64,000 bases of DNA, from positions 1 through 64,000 of the forward strand of contig JASHOH010000015.1 of NCBI GenBank assembly GCA_030041215.1. The letters run 5' to 3'. Origin of the DNA: Candidatus Sulfotelmatobacter sp. GTDB taxonomy: Bacteria; Acidobacteriota; Terriglobia; Terriglobales; Acidobacteriaceae. Below, in pieces: positions 28,564 through 38,120 of this stretch. The notes under the pieces were generated by a model. It had not been told where the DNA came from. It saw nothing but the letters and a program-made list of their open reading frames with translations, and did no database searches. How positions within the stretch are numbered: the first letter of the stretch is position 1; the number at the start of each line of letters is the position of its first letter. A program made the position numbers and the translations under genes.

Positions 28564-30729
28564 ATGAGATTTGTTTCATTGGCCTTTGTATCCCTGGTAG
28601 TTCTAACAGCGAACCAGTCCACGAGCGGCCATTTATCCCCATCCGGCGTTGCACGGCCTATCTTCGGTTTCCGCGACTCCGCCGCCGAATCCGTTATCGA
28701 ATCGCGTTTCCTCGTTGTCCCCGATCCCAGGTCGGCAGAAGAACACCTGCGCACACTGACGCAGGCTCCCCACATGGCCGGCACACCCGAGGACAAGGCC
28801 ACAGCCGATTACGTCGCCCGCAAATTTCGCGAAGCGGGACTCGAGACCGAAATCGTTGAATACAGAGTATGGTTCAACCAGCCAAAAGAAATCAGCGTAG
28901 ACATTACTGCCCCAGCCGGAGTCGAAATGCACGGCCCGACCCGTGAGCACGTTGATGGCGATCCCTATGACAATGACCCACGGGTGGTTATGCCATTCAA
29001 TGCGATGTCTCCGTCTGGTGATGTTGCAGCCGATGTTGTCTATGGCAATTACGGCACGCCAGAAGACTTCGAGAAGCTGGAAAAACTGAAAATCGATGTG
29101 CGCGGCAGGATCGTGCTGATGCGATACGGCCAGAACTTTCGCGGAGTAAAGCTATTCATCGCACAGCAGCACGGCGCCGCCGGAGTCATTCTCTATTCCG
29201 ATCCGTTCGATGACGGCTGGCGCCGTGGCGATAAGTATCCCGATGGCCCATGGCGTCCCGATACCGGAGTGCAGCGCGGATCGGTGGGGTACATGTTCGA
29301 GTTTCCTGGCGACCCTACAACTCCGGGATTCCCGTCTCTGCCGTCGCTTCCGGAAAGCAAACGTATTTCTCCCGAGAAGTCGGCGCAAATGCCGAAAATT
29401 CCTGTGACCCCGCTCTCCTACCACGATGCCGCGCCCATTTTGCAACACCTCGGTGGGCCTGATTCGCCGCGCGAATGGCAGGGCTCGCTGCCCTTTACCT
29501 ATCACGTGGGGCCAGGGCCGGTGCGCGTGAAGATGCATCTCAAACAGGATTACCAGTACCGCACCATCTGGGATGTGATCGGCCGCGTTCGCGGCAGCGA
29601 ATGGCCGGACGAGTGGGTGATTGCAGGCAATCATCGCGACGCATGGGTTTACGGCGCAGTCGATCCCAACAGCGGCACGGCTGCCATGCTCGAGGCCGTA
29701 CACGGCGTGGGAGAGTTGCTCAAGTCCGGCTGGAAGCCGAAGCGCACCATGATCTTTGCAAGCTGGGATGGGGAAGAAGAGGGGCTGATGGGTTCGACCG
29801 AGTGGGCCGAGCAATACGAATCCGAACTCGAGGAAGCTGCAGCATACTTCAACATGGATGTGGCAGTTTCCGGTCCACGATTCGGCGCCTCAGCAGTTCC
29901 CAGTCTCAAACAGTTTGTGCGGGACGTGACGAAGGCTGTCGCCAGTCCCAAGGGCGGAACGGTGTACGAAGAGTGGCAGAAGCTGGATCAGCCGGGCGCT
30001 CCACTCACGTTATCACCTGCCGAAGCCAGTGCAGATTCGCGTCGCCAGCCCGCCGCTCCCACGCAGGGGGAGCTTCCGGTCGGCGATCTCGGCAGCGGAT
30101 CGGATTACAGCGCATTCCAACAGCATCTCGGCGTGCCCTCAGTTGATATTGGATCCAGCGGCGCCTACGGTGTATACCACTCGGTCTTCGACAACTTCGC
30201 CTGGTTCAAGAAATTTGCTGATCCTGATTTCTTCTATGAGCAGCAAATGGCGCGGGTTTTTGGTTTGGAAGCGCTGCGCATGGCCGATGCCGACGTGCTG
30301 CCCTACGACTATGAGGACTATGGAAAAGAGATTGTCGCCTACGTCGACATGGCCAGAAAAAAGGCGGAAAACAAGCTCGGCAAAAATGCACCCGATATGA
30401 CCGTACTGATAACTGCTGCGAAGCATCTCCAGGATGCAGGAGCGAAGATGCTGGCGAAACAAAAAAGTCCACCCGAGAATCCCGAAGCGTTGAATCGAGG
30501 CCTGCGTGGCACCGAACACGCTCTGCTGTTGAAGCAGGGACTGCCGCATCGTCCGTGGTTTCGGCACGCGATTTACGCTCCGGGCGAATACACTGGCTAC
30601 GCGGCTGTGGTGATTCCGGGAGTGAACGAGGCTCTGGATAAAGGTGATGTGGAAGCCGCAAAGCAGCAAATCGCCATCCTGGCCGCAGCACTGGAGCGTG
30701 CGGCATCGGAGCTGGAGGGGCATCAGTAA
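28564..30729 (+). CDS. M28-family peptidase, glutamate carboxypeptidase II-like
   Basis: GNHRDAWVYGAVDPNSGTAAMLE, ASWDGEEEGLMGSTEWAE; signal peptide; start chosen at 28564. Confidence 0.92.
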   Translation: MRFVSLAFVSLVVLTANQSTSGHLSPSGVARPIFGFRDSAAESVIESRFLVVPDPRSAEEHLRTLTQAPHMAGTPEDKATADYVARKFREAGLETEIVEYRVWFNQPKEISVDITAPAGVEMHGPTREHVDGDPYDNDPRVVMPFNAMSPSGDVAADVVYGNYGTPEDFEKLEKLKIDVRGRIVLMRYGQNFRGVKLFIAQQHGAAGVILYSDPFDDGWRRGDKYPDGPWRPDTGVQRGSVGYMFEFPGDPTTPGFPSLPSLPESKRISPEKSAQMPKIPVTPLSYHDAAPILQHLGGPDSPREWQGSLPFTYHVGPGPVRVKMHLKQDYQYRTIWDVIGRVRGSEWPDEWVIAGNHRDAWVYGAVDPNSGTAAMLEAVHGVGELLKSGWKPKRTMIFASWDGEEEGLMGSTEWAEQYESELEEAAAYFNMDVAVSGPRFGASAVPSLKQFVRDVTKAVASPKGGTVYEEWQKLDQPGAPLTLSPAEASADSRRQPAAPTQGELPVGDLGSGSDYSAFQQHLGVPSVDIGSSGAYGVYHSVFDNFAWFKKFADPDFFYEQQMARVFGLEALRMADADVLPYDYEDYGKEIVAYVDMARKKAENKLGKNAPDMTVLITAAKHLQDAGAKMLAKQKSPPENPEALNRGLRGTEHALLLKQGLPHRPWFRHAIYAPGEYTGYAAVVIPGVNEALDKGDVEAAKQQIAILAAALERAASELEGHQ

Positions 30730-30803
30730 GGTAGTGTTGCTCACTTCTACGTGCTACGTCGTGTTCTTTGATATTGTGAACAGTTCAAATTCTTCTCCCT
30801 TTC

Positions 30804-31451
30804 ATGAACACCACTCACGCTCTCGGACAGTTCCTGCGCACGCTGCCGCACTCGGCCGCAGCGACGTTTCTCGCTCTTTTCCCCATCGTCGACCCGTTCG
30901 GTGGCATCCCCATTTTCTTCAGTGTCACTTCCTCTTGGACCCCCGCTGACCGCCGCAAAACCGCCGTGAAAACCGGCCTCTGGGTCTTCGCAATTCTGGT
31001 CACATTCCTATTTTTCGGCCGTTTTGTGCTGCATTTCTTCGGCATCTCGCTTCCTGTGCTGAGGATTGCCGGCGGATTAATTGTCGCTAACACGGCCTGG
31101 GGCATGGTTACGTCTCACTCCCGCATTACTCCGGAAGAGACCGATGAAGCCCAGGAAAAAGAGGACATCTCCCTGACCCCACTCGCCATGCCTTTATTGT
31201 CCGGTCCGGGAGCTATCGGAGTCGTTATGGCCCTGGCGGCAGATGTGGATAGCTCTGCTTCCTACATCGGTATGGTCATCGGAATTGCAGCTATTGCGGT
31301 CAGCGTGACGCTGTTCCTTGTGCTGGGCGGACCACTGGTTCGCAGGCTGGGTCCGAACGCCGTCGGAGCCATCAACAAAATATTCGGCTTCCTGATTCTC
31401 GCCATTGCCGTCCAACTGGTCTGGGATGGTGTAGCCGACTTCAATACTTAG
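30804..31451 (+). CDS. MarC-family membrane protein
   Basis: FPIVDPFGGIPIFFSVT...TPLAMPLLSGPGAIGVVMAL. Confidence 0.92.
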   Translation: MNTTHALGQFLRTLPHSAAATFLALFPIVDPFGGIPIFFSVTSSWTPADRRKTAVKTGLWVFAILVTFLFFGRFVLHFFGISLPVLRIAGGLIVANTAWGMVTSHSRITPEETDEAQEKEDISLTPLAMPLLSGPGAIGVVMALAADVDSSASYIGMVIGIAAIAVSVTLFLVLGGPLVRRLGPNAVGAINKIFGFLILAIAVQLVWDGVADFNT

Positions 31452-31463
31452 TGGCGCGGTAAG

Positions 31464-31536
31464 AGTGTGGCGCGGGCATTCTTGCCCGCAACCCATGGAC
31501 TGACTCAGTGTGGCAAGGGCACTCCCGCCCGCGGCT
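31464..31536. repeat. Two tandem copies of a GTGTGGC-n-GGGCAYTC-n-GCCCGC hairpin repeat
   Basis: AGTGTGGCGCGGGCATTCTTGCCCGCA and CAGTGTGGCAAGGGCACTCCCGCCCGCGGC. Confidence 0.65.
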
Positions 31537-31632
31537 TGCCGGCTGCAGCGGCGGTAATTGCATTTTTTCCGAACCACGACCCTATCCCACACGTATCCGT
31601 AAATAAGCGCCTTTGCGCCCGGAGGTCTCCTA

Positions 31633-32286
31633 ATGCCCGGAAGATGGTTTCCCCGTTCAGCAGTGCTTCACAAGACAACGCTGGTCTGCCTGATCCTGGC
31701 GCCCCTATGTGCAGCCTCAGATCACTGGAAAAGCTGGGACTACGAGGAAAGCCGCAACGAGATCCGTGACTTCGTTTCCGGGGGATACATACACGTTCGC
31801 TTGAGAGTGGGCGATGTGCATATCCGCCCCAGCGGTTCCAACCAGATTCGCGTGCACTACACGGTCAGCTCGCGCAGCGAGAGCCACGTGAAAGATTCCC
31901 GCCTCGACATCGATATCCATGGGAACACCGCGGATCTTGATTTCCACACGACGGGCAACAATACGAGTGTCGATGTAGAGCTGGAAATTCCAAAAAATTC
32001 GAACCTCGATGTGCACGAAAAAGTTGGCGACCTTACCGTTGACGGCATTGAGGGCGACAAGGACCTGGATTTAGCAGTCGGTGATATTCGCATTGCAAGA
32101 GACGATTCCTCGTATCGCTTTGTGGATGCCAGCACCGGCATCGGAGACGTTGACGGAAGCGTGAACGGGAGAGACCGCGATGAGGTCAGCGGCTGGCTCG
32201 GCAAAACGCTCAAGTATCACGGAGATGGCAAGTATGAGCTGCACGCGCATGTGTCGGTTGGCGATATTACGCTCGGTGGGAAGTAG
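31633..32286 (+). CDS. DUF4097-like secreted protein
   Basis: Beta-repeat pattern VELEIPKNSNLDVHEKVGDLTVDGIEGDKDLDLAVGDIRI. Confidence 0.6.
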   Translation: MPGRWFPRSAVLHKTTLVCLILAPLCAASDHWKSWDYEESRNEIRDFVSGGYIHVRLRVGDVHIRPSGSNQIRVHYTVSSRSESHVKDSRLDIDIHGNTADLDFHTTGNNTSVDVELEIPKNSNLDVHEKVGDLTVDGIEGDKDLDLAVGDIRIARDDSSYRFVDASTGIGDVDGSVNGRDRDEVSGWLGKTLKYHGDGKYELHAHVSVGDITLGGK

Positions 32287-32313
32287 GCCGCCTGTATTTA
32301 ACCGCAAGGCCGC

Positions 32314-33081
32314 TTAAGCGGCTTCCAGCTTGCGATAGTCCCCAAGGATCTGCTTCAACTTCATTGCATTCTGCGCCGCGAATCCTGCCTGATCGTTATC
32401 GAAGTAGATGAAGACGTGCTTCAGTTTCTTACGCCAGGCTTGAATCTGCCGTGCCCAGGCGTGAAGCTGCTCATCGCTGTAGCTTCCCTGATATTTATTT
32501 CCCGGTCCGTGAAGCCTGATATAGGCGAAATCTGCTGTGATCTCCATCGGCGACTGAAAGCCTGCCAACTCAAAAATGCAATAGGCCGAGTTGTGGCGGT
32601 GAAGAGTTGCATAGATCTCAGGAACATTCCAGGTCGGGTTCCGGCATTCGACGACATAGCGATGTTTGCGGGGCAGAGCACGCAAAAACTCATCCAGGCG
32701 GTCCGCATTCAATTTCCAGCCAGGTGGCAGTTGAAAAAGAATGGGCCCCAGCTTTTTTCTCAGCTTGCGAATCTGGAGCATGAATCTCTTCACGCTCTCT
32801 TGGGGATCAGTCAACTTCTTGTTGTGCGTGATGTAGCGGCTTGCCTTCACCGCGAAACAAAAGTTCTCGGGGGTTTCCTTGCACCAGAGTTTGAGGGCCT
32901 CGGTCGTGGGCAAGCGGTAGAAGCTGTTGTTGATCTCCACCGAGTCGAAACGCTCGGCATAGAAGCGCAACATCTTCGCTGGCGGAAAGCCCGCGGGGTA
33001 AAAAGGCCCGCGCCAATGGGAGTAATGCCATCCGGAAGTGCCAATGTGTACGTGGCCGAAATTGGGATTCACGCTATTCAT
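32314..33081 (-). CDS. DUF72-domain protein
   Basis: HIGTSGWHYSHWRGPFYP...YVVECRNPTW...YIRLHGPG...YFDNDQAGFAAQNA. Confidence 0.92.
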   Translation of the reverse strand: MNSVNPNFGHVHIGTSGWHYSHWRGPFYPAGFPPAKMLRFYAERFDSVEINNSFYRLPTTEALKLWCKETPENFCFAVKASRYITHNKKLTDPQESVKRFMLQIRKLRKKLGPILFQLPPGWKLNADRLDEFLRALPRKHRYVVECRNPTWNVPEIYATLHRHNSAYCIFELAGFQSPMEITADFAYIRLHGPGNKYQGSYSDEQLHAWARQIQAWRKKLKHVFIYFDNDQAGFAAQNAMKLKQILGDYRKLEAA

Positions 33082-33360
33082 CTGTTCTATCGTTAAATGC
33101 GAGCGCCATACCTCCGGTTGTCGCCACAATCTCCGCCACAGAGCGAGGCAGCGAAGAGTCTAAGCCCAATACCACTATAGAACTTCTTATGTTATCGATA
33201 AGTGAGCCCTTTCACGCATTGCGATGAAGCGTGATATCCGAAGTGTGACATAAGTAACTTCTGGGCCTTCCAAAGTAACCCCCCCATTCGAGCCATTCTC
33301 AGGCGCTGCATCTTCGGTTGTACTAGTACCGGTGGACACTCCTAAGGAGATACCACAGTA

Positions 33361-33846
33361 ATGACCACTGATCTTCGCTCGAAGCTCACGTCGGCTGCCG
33401 CAATCATTTTTGCCATCATAGCTCTCTGCCCTTCTGCATTCTCACAACAGGTTTCTTACAATCTGCTACCGCCGGAGTTGGTTTCGCCCGTTTCCCCGGT
33501 AACTCCCGCCCAACCGCAAACCCTGCCGCAATTGCCCGGGCACGCCAAATTCTGGGACCGTGAAAACAGCCTCCTTTTCGCTGCCACCGCCGCGTTCAAC
33601 ATGTCTGACTTCATTGCTACGCGCAACAATCTTCGCAGCGGCGGGCACGAATTGAATCCGATCACACGCCCTTTCACTACCAGCACACCTCTGCTGGCGA
33701 TGAATTTCGCGGGTGAAACCGCCGGATCAATTGGACTGAGTTATTTCTTTCACAAAACCGGTCACCACAAACTCGAGCGGCTCACTTCTCTGGTGAACAT
33801 CAGCGCCTCCGGAGCTGCCATCACCTTCGATCTGACGCATCGGTAA
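33361..33846 (+). CDS. Hypothetical secreted/membrane protein
   Basis: Signal peptide and intact 161-aa ORF. Confidence 0.6.
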   Translation: MTTDLRSKLTSAAAIIFAIIALCPSAFSQQVSYNLLPPELVSPVSPVTPAQPQTLPQLPGHAKFWDRENSLLFAATAAFNMSDFIATRNNLRSGGHELNPITRPFTTSTPLLAMNFAGETAGSIGLSYFFHKTGHHKLERLTSLVNISASGAAITFDLTHR

Positions 33847-33945
33847 ACTCCGCGCCTTCCGTGGCAGTTCTCGGCGATTTCAATGCCGAAAGCAACCCTG
33901 AAACAACACTGAAACTAGTTCATGGCTCATAATGGAAGTTGCACT

Positions 33946-34503
33946 ATGATTCATCCCTGGCACGACGTCACACCCGGCGACAAACTTCCGCATGAGTTCG
34001 ATTGCGTCATCGAAATCCCGTTCGGCTCGAGCGTCAAGTACGAGCTCGACAAAGCCAGCGGACTGATCAAGTTGGACCGCGTGCTCTACTCTGCCGTCTA
34101 CTATCCCGCCAATTACGGTTTTGTGCCGCAGACGCTGGCCGAAGACGACGACCCGCTCGACGTGCTTGTGTTATGTCAGGAAACCGTTGTGCCGCTCACC
34201 ATCATCCACGCGCGCGTGATCGGACTGATGACGATGATCGACTCCGGCAAGAAAGACCACAAGATCATTTCGGTCGCGACCGAAGATCCAGAATTCAACA
34301 CGTACTACGAAGCTTCAGAAATGCCTCCCCATCGTCTGCTTATGCTGCGCCGCTTTTTTCAGGATTACAAACAGCTCGAAGGCAAGGCCGTCGAGGTCGA
34401 TGAGATACGCCCTGCCGCCGAAGCCTATCCCATCATCCTCGATGCTCTGCGCCGCTACAGCGAACAACGGCGGAGGGGTTTCAACATCGCCGAGAAGCAT
34501 TAA
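33946..34503 (+). CDS. ppa: Inorganic pyrophosphatase
   Basis: [54 protein letters not shown]. Confidence 0.96.
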   Translation: MIHPWHDVTPGDKLPHEFDCVIEIPFGSSVKYELDKASGLIKLDRVLYSAVYYPANYGFVPQTLAEDDDPLDVLVLCQETVVPLTIIHARVIGLMTMIDSGKKDHKIISVATEDPEFNTYYEASEMPPHRLLMLRRFFQDYKQLEGKAVEVDEIRPAAEAYPIILDALRRYSEQRRRGFNIAEKH

Positions 34504-34586
34504 GAAACAACATCATGCCACGGAAGCGGCTTGCGGCGCATCACCTGTGGAAATCAGACTCAGCCACTACGGTGCCGTGAACTCCC

Positions 34587-34614
34587 TTGACAAGGGCCAA
34601 TAAAGGACTATACT
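34587..34614 (+). promoter_or_regulatory. Sigma70-like promoter of SDR/MaoC-Pta operon (TTGACA-N16-TATACT)
   Basis: TTGACA 34587-34592, TATACT 34609-34614. Confidence 0.7.
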
Positions 34615-34621
34615 GCAATGT

Positions 34622-34638
34622 ATGCCGCAGTGCAGCAT
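34622..34638. promoter_or_regulatory. Candidate PhaR operator
   Basis: ATGCCGCAGTGCAGCAT; 15/17 identical to the site upstream of the phasin gene. Confidence 0.65.
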
Positions 34639-34802
34639 AAGTTGCAGAGGGGCTGCCGTGGGTCGGCTTTCGGGGACTGGGCTCTCGGCAAAAATTCTTC
34701 ACCAGTTTCGACCGCGCGCTTACGGTAGATTGTTTTCTACCGTTCTCGAACCTTCGTGGCTTACTCCCAAAACTGCTGTGGACTCATGTACGCAAGGTGG
34801 GG

Positions 34803-35684
34803 ATGAGTTTCGAATCCCCCACCGATGGTGATCGAATGCCCGAGAAAATTGAAATGCCATTTACGCTTGCCGGCAAGACTGCGCTGGTAACGGGCGCAGG
34901 CCGCGGTATTGGACGCGCCATCGCCAACAAACTGGCAACTTCCGGCGCCGCTGTCATGGTGAACGATCTCGATGACAGCGCCTTGTGTGAAACCAGATGC
35001 GCACTCCGCAACGCCGGCTACCGCGTCGAGCGCCTGCTCGGCGACCTGGTTGAGCCCTCGTTTCCCGATCAACTTGTTCAGGCTACGCTTTCCGCTTTTG
35101 GTTCGATCGATATTATCGTCAACAACGCCGGCTATAGCTGGGACAACGTCATTCAGAAAACCAGCGACGAGCAATTCCAGGCGATGCTGGAAATTCACCT
35201 GGTAGTTCCGTTCCGAGTCTTGCGCGCGGCTTCATCCTATATCCGCGAAACTGCCAAGAAGGAAATTGCGGCCGGAAAGCACGTCATGCGCAAGGTTGTG
35301 AATATCACCTCCATTGCTGGCACGGACGGCAATGCTGGACAATCCGGTTATTCCGCCGGCAAAGCCGGCGTGATCGGTTTGACCCGCACGTTGGCCAAAG
35401 AATGGGGCCGCTACAATGTCAACGTAAACGCCGTAGGTTTCGGCCTGATCGAAACCCGACTGGTGCAGCCGCTCACAAGCGGCCAATCGGAAATCGAAAT
35501 GCAGGGACACAAGATTCAGATCGGGGTGCAGCAGTCGATGCTGGATTCGATCAGAAACAGGTGCCCGCTGGGCCGACTGGGCACGCCGGAGGACGCGGCC
35601 GGTGCTGTGCTTTTTTTCTGCTCGCCGCTCTCCGACTATGTAACCGGCGAAGTCCTGATTTGCGGGGGAGGGTTTCACTTTTAG
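34803..35684 (+). CDS. SDR-family oxidoreductase (FabG/PhaB-like)
   Basis: TALVTGAGRGIGRAIANKLA, NNAGYSWDN, YSAGKAGVIGLTRTLAKEW. Confidence 0.92.
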   Translation: MSFESPTDGDRMPEKIEMPFTLAGKTALVTGAGRGIGRAIANKLATSGAAVMVNDLDDSALCETRCALRNAGYRVERLLGDLVEPSFPDQLVQATLSAFGSIDIIVNNAGYSWDNVIQKTSDEQFQAMLEIHLVVPFRVLRAASSYIRETAKKEIAAGKHVMRKVVNITSIAGTDGNAGQSGYSAGKAGVIGLTRTLAKEWGRYNVNVNAVGFGLIETRLVQPLTSGQSEIEMQGHKIQIGVQQSMLDSIRNRCPLGRLGTPEDAAGAVLFFCSPLSDYVTGEVLICGGGFHF

Positions 35685-35714
35685 CCTCGATGCCGCAAGC
35701 GGCTAGGGGGCAGC

Positions 35715-37121
35715 ATGAGTCGTATTGAAAACCGCACCTTTGACGAGCTCCACATTGGAGACTCGGCCAGCATTGTCCGCACCCTCACTCAGAAAGACAT
35801 CGAACTGTTCGCCATCATGTCGGGCGACGTCAATCCCGCCCATGTCGATGAGGAATTCGCTCGCAGCGACATGTTTCATCAAGTGATCGCGCACGGCATG
35901 TGGGGTGGTGCGCTGATCTCGACCGTCCTCGGCACTCAACTGCCCGGCCCCGGCGCTATTTATCTCACGCAGTCATTGCGCTTCCGTCATCCGGTTTGCC
36001 TCGGAGATACCATTACCGTCACCGTGAAAGTCGCGGAGAAAAGCGAAGAAAAGAAGCGTGTGACGCTTGATTGCGTAGCCACGAATGAGAAAGGCGAAGT
36101 CGTCATCAGCGGCACGGCAGAAGTTCTCGCACCCACGGAAAAAATTTCCCGTGAGCGTGTGATCTTGCCCGAAGTCAAGCTGCTCGAGCGTGGCCGGTAC
36201 TATCGCAAGCTGATTGAGATGGTCAAAGGACTTGCGCCCATCCGCACGGCTATCGTGCACCCTGTGGATAGTCTAGCGTTGCTCACAGCAATCGAAGCTG
36301 CCCGGGCGCAACTCATCATTCCCGTGCTCATTGGTCCCGAAGCAAAACTGCAAGCTGCGGCGCGGCAAATCAATCTCGATCTCTCAACCTATGAGGTTCT
36401 GCATACTCGGCACAGCCACGCTGCAGCCGAACTCGCGGTCGCACTTGCACGCGAGCGCAAGGTCGACGCCTTAATGCGAGGAAGTCTGGACCGCGACGAG
36501 TTGATGCATTTTGTCGATTCTCCACAGGGGCTGCGCACCGACCGTCGCATCAGCCACGTCTTCGCCGCCGATGTTCCAGCTTATCCTCAGCCGCTGTTTA
36601 TCACCGACGCCGCCTTGAACATTTCGCCAACGCTGGAGGAGAAGCACGACATCGTGCAGAACGCCATCGACTTGGTCCGCGCTTTGGGCATTGCGCAGCC
36701 CAGAGTCGCCATTCTCTCGGCGCGGGAAACGGTTTCCGCGCGCATGCCTTCCACGCTGGACGCGGCGGTGCTATGCAAAATGGCTGACCGCGGCCAGATC
36801 ACCGGCGCTCTGATTGATGGACCCCTCGGCTTCGATGTGGCCGTCTCTGAGCAGGCTGCAAAAGCGAAGGGAGTGGTTTCCCCCGTAGCGGGACAAGCGA
36901 ATATTTTTGTTGTTCCCGATCTCGAATCCGGCAACATGCTCACCAAACAACTCGAGCAGTTTGCTGATACGCAGGTGGCAGGCCTGGTGATTGGCGGATT
37001 GGTCCCGGTTATCCCCAGACGCCCCACAGACAATCCTCTCGCGCATCTTGGATCATGCGCGCTCGCCCTGGCGCTAGTCCGCTATAGACAAGGGATTTCA
37101 GCAAGCGCGGCAAGTGCCTGA
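35715..37121 (+). CDS. MaoC-type enoyl-CoA hydratase / phosphate acetyl(butyryl)transferase fusion
   Basis: N-terminal GDVNPAHVDEEFA...HGMWGGALIS; C-terminal Pta/Ptb-like ...FITDAALNISPTLEEKHDIVQNAIDL. Confidence 0.9.
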   Translation: MSRIENRTFDELHIGDSASIVRTLTQKDIELFAIMSGDVNPAHVDEEFARSDMFHQVIAHGMWGGALISTVLGTQLPGPGAIYLTQSLRFRHPVCLGDTITVTVKVAEKSEEKKRVTLDCVATNEKGEVVISGTAEVLAPTEKISRERVILPEVKLLERGRYYRKLIEMVKGLAPIRTAIVHPVDSLALLTAIEAARAQLIIPVLIGPEAKLQAAARQINLDLSTYEVLHTRHSHAAAELAVALARERKVDALMRGSLDRDELMHFVDSPQGLRTDRRISHVFAADVPAYPQPLFITDAALNISPTLEEKHDIVQNAIDLVRALGIAQPRVAILSARETVSARMPSTLDAAVLCKMADRGQITGALIDGPLGFDVAVSEQAAKAKGVVSPVAGQANIFVVPDLESGNMLTKQLEQFADTQVAGLVIGGLVPVIPRRPTDNPLAHLGSCALALALVRYRQGISASAASA

Positions 37122-37136
37122 ATCAAACCGGCTGCG

Positions 37137-37328
37137 CTACGCCGCTGCTTCTTGCGGCAAACTCGGAGAGTGAGCGAACGTTGAGTCTTCATCCGCGTCC
37201 TCAACCATGCACTGCAAAGCAATATAGTGTTGCTGGCTGTATTCGTAGCCCAAGTCGTAGGAAACAATAAATGGCTTGCGCGTCAATGCGCCCGTGCTTG
37301 CTGATTCGAATCCGCCGGAGTAAGTCAT
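37137..37328 (-). CDS. Possible small protein, 63 aa
   Basis: MTYSGGFESASTGALTRKPFIVSYDLGYEYSQQHY...; weak. Confidence 0.3.
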   Translation of the reverse strand: MTYSGGFESASTGALTRKPFIVSYDLGYEYSQQHYIALQCMVEDADEDSTFAHSPSLPQEAAA

Positions 37329-37457
37329 GAGGGCCCCACCTTTATTTTGACTGGCGGCAACTACTGTGGGAAAACAGGAGCCACTGCCTCTCCTGGAAAG
37401 CGTACTCCCAGCAGCGGCATTTTGTTTGTGCTGCACATCACGAGTTCGCGTGACTTA

Positions 37458-37994
37458 TTACCTCTTGCGTCGCGCTTTTGTTCCTGGCTTTTTTCGTTTC
37501 TTGTCCCGCGCCAGTTTTTGTACCAGAGCTTCCAGTTCGTCCACTCGTTGTTGCAGCTCCTTTTCGCGGGATCCGCCTGCTTCCTGCGGAGAAACCGTGG
37601 CGCTAGGCGCAGTGACGGGTGCAGTTGGCCGCGGCCGCATGAATTCAAAAGGACTCAGCGGGGGCGCAAGCGCGCGATAGGCGTTCTGATACATGTCGAG
37701 GAGCGCTTTCATATAACGCAGAGTGTTTTCCTGCGTGGCTTTGCCTGAGGCGACCACCATCTCGCGCAGAATGTTGACCGGCAGGGAGGAATCCGGTTCT
37801 TTCGCGTCTTCCACGATGATCTGAGTCAGCACCAGGCGCGTCAGATCTTCCCCCGTGGCCGCATCCAGCACCTGTACTTCGCGGCCTTCGCGGATCATCT
37901 GCGCGATCTCATCCTGGTTGATATAGCGGCTATTGGTAGTGTCGTACAGCCGCCGGTTCTCGTACTTCTTGATTATCACGGGCTTACGGGGCAT
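37458..37994 (-). CDS. phaR: Polyhydroxyalkanoate synthesis regulator PhaR
   Basis: VIIKKYENRRLYDTTNSRYINQDEIAQMIREGREVQVLDAATGEDLTRLVLTQII. Confidence 0.93.
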   Translation of the reverse strand: MPRKPVIIKKYENRRLYDTTNSRYINQDEIAQMIREGREVQVLDAATGEDLTRLVLTQIIVEDAKEPDSSLPVNILREMVVASGKATQENTLRYMKALLDMYQNAYRALAPPLSPFEFMRPRPTAPVTAPSATVSPQEAGGSREKELQQRVDELEALVQKLARDKKRKKPGTKARRKR

Positions 37995-38027
37995 GCAGTT
38001 TTTCCCAAAACAACTCTTATTTTTTGC

Positions 38028-38055
38028 TTGACAGGCCGCCGGAATGGGCTATGAT
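38028..38055 (+). promoter_or_regulatory. Sigma70-like promoter of phasin gene (TTGACA-N16-TATGAT)
   Basis: TTGACA 38028-38033, TATGAT 38050-38055. Confidence 0.75.
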
Positions 38056-38061
38056 CTAGCT

Positions 38062-38090
38062 ATGCTGCAATGCAGCATTAAATGCAGCAT
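38062..38090. promoter_or_regulatory. Candidate PhaR operator
   Basis: ATGCTGCAATGCAGCAT plus extra half-site ATGCAGCAT; contains CTGC-N3-GCAG. Confidence 0.75.
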
Positions 38091-38120
38091 AGCATAAATA
38101 CTCTCCACAAGGAGCAAACC

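Noticed and set aside
29475-30146. 223-aa plus-strand ORF
   Set aside because: Alternate frame within the well-supported M28 peptidase gene.
33192-33201. Short palindromes (TTATCGATAA; also GTACTAGTAC near 33318-33327)
   Set aside because: 10-bp palindromes are expected by chance in 64 kb and have no supporting context.
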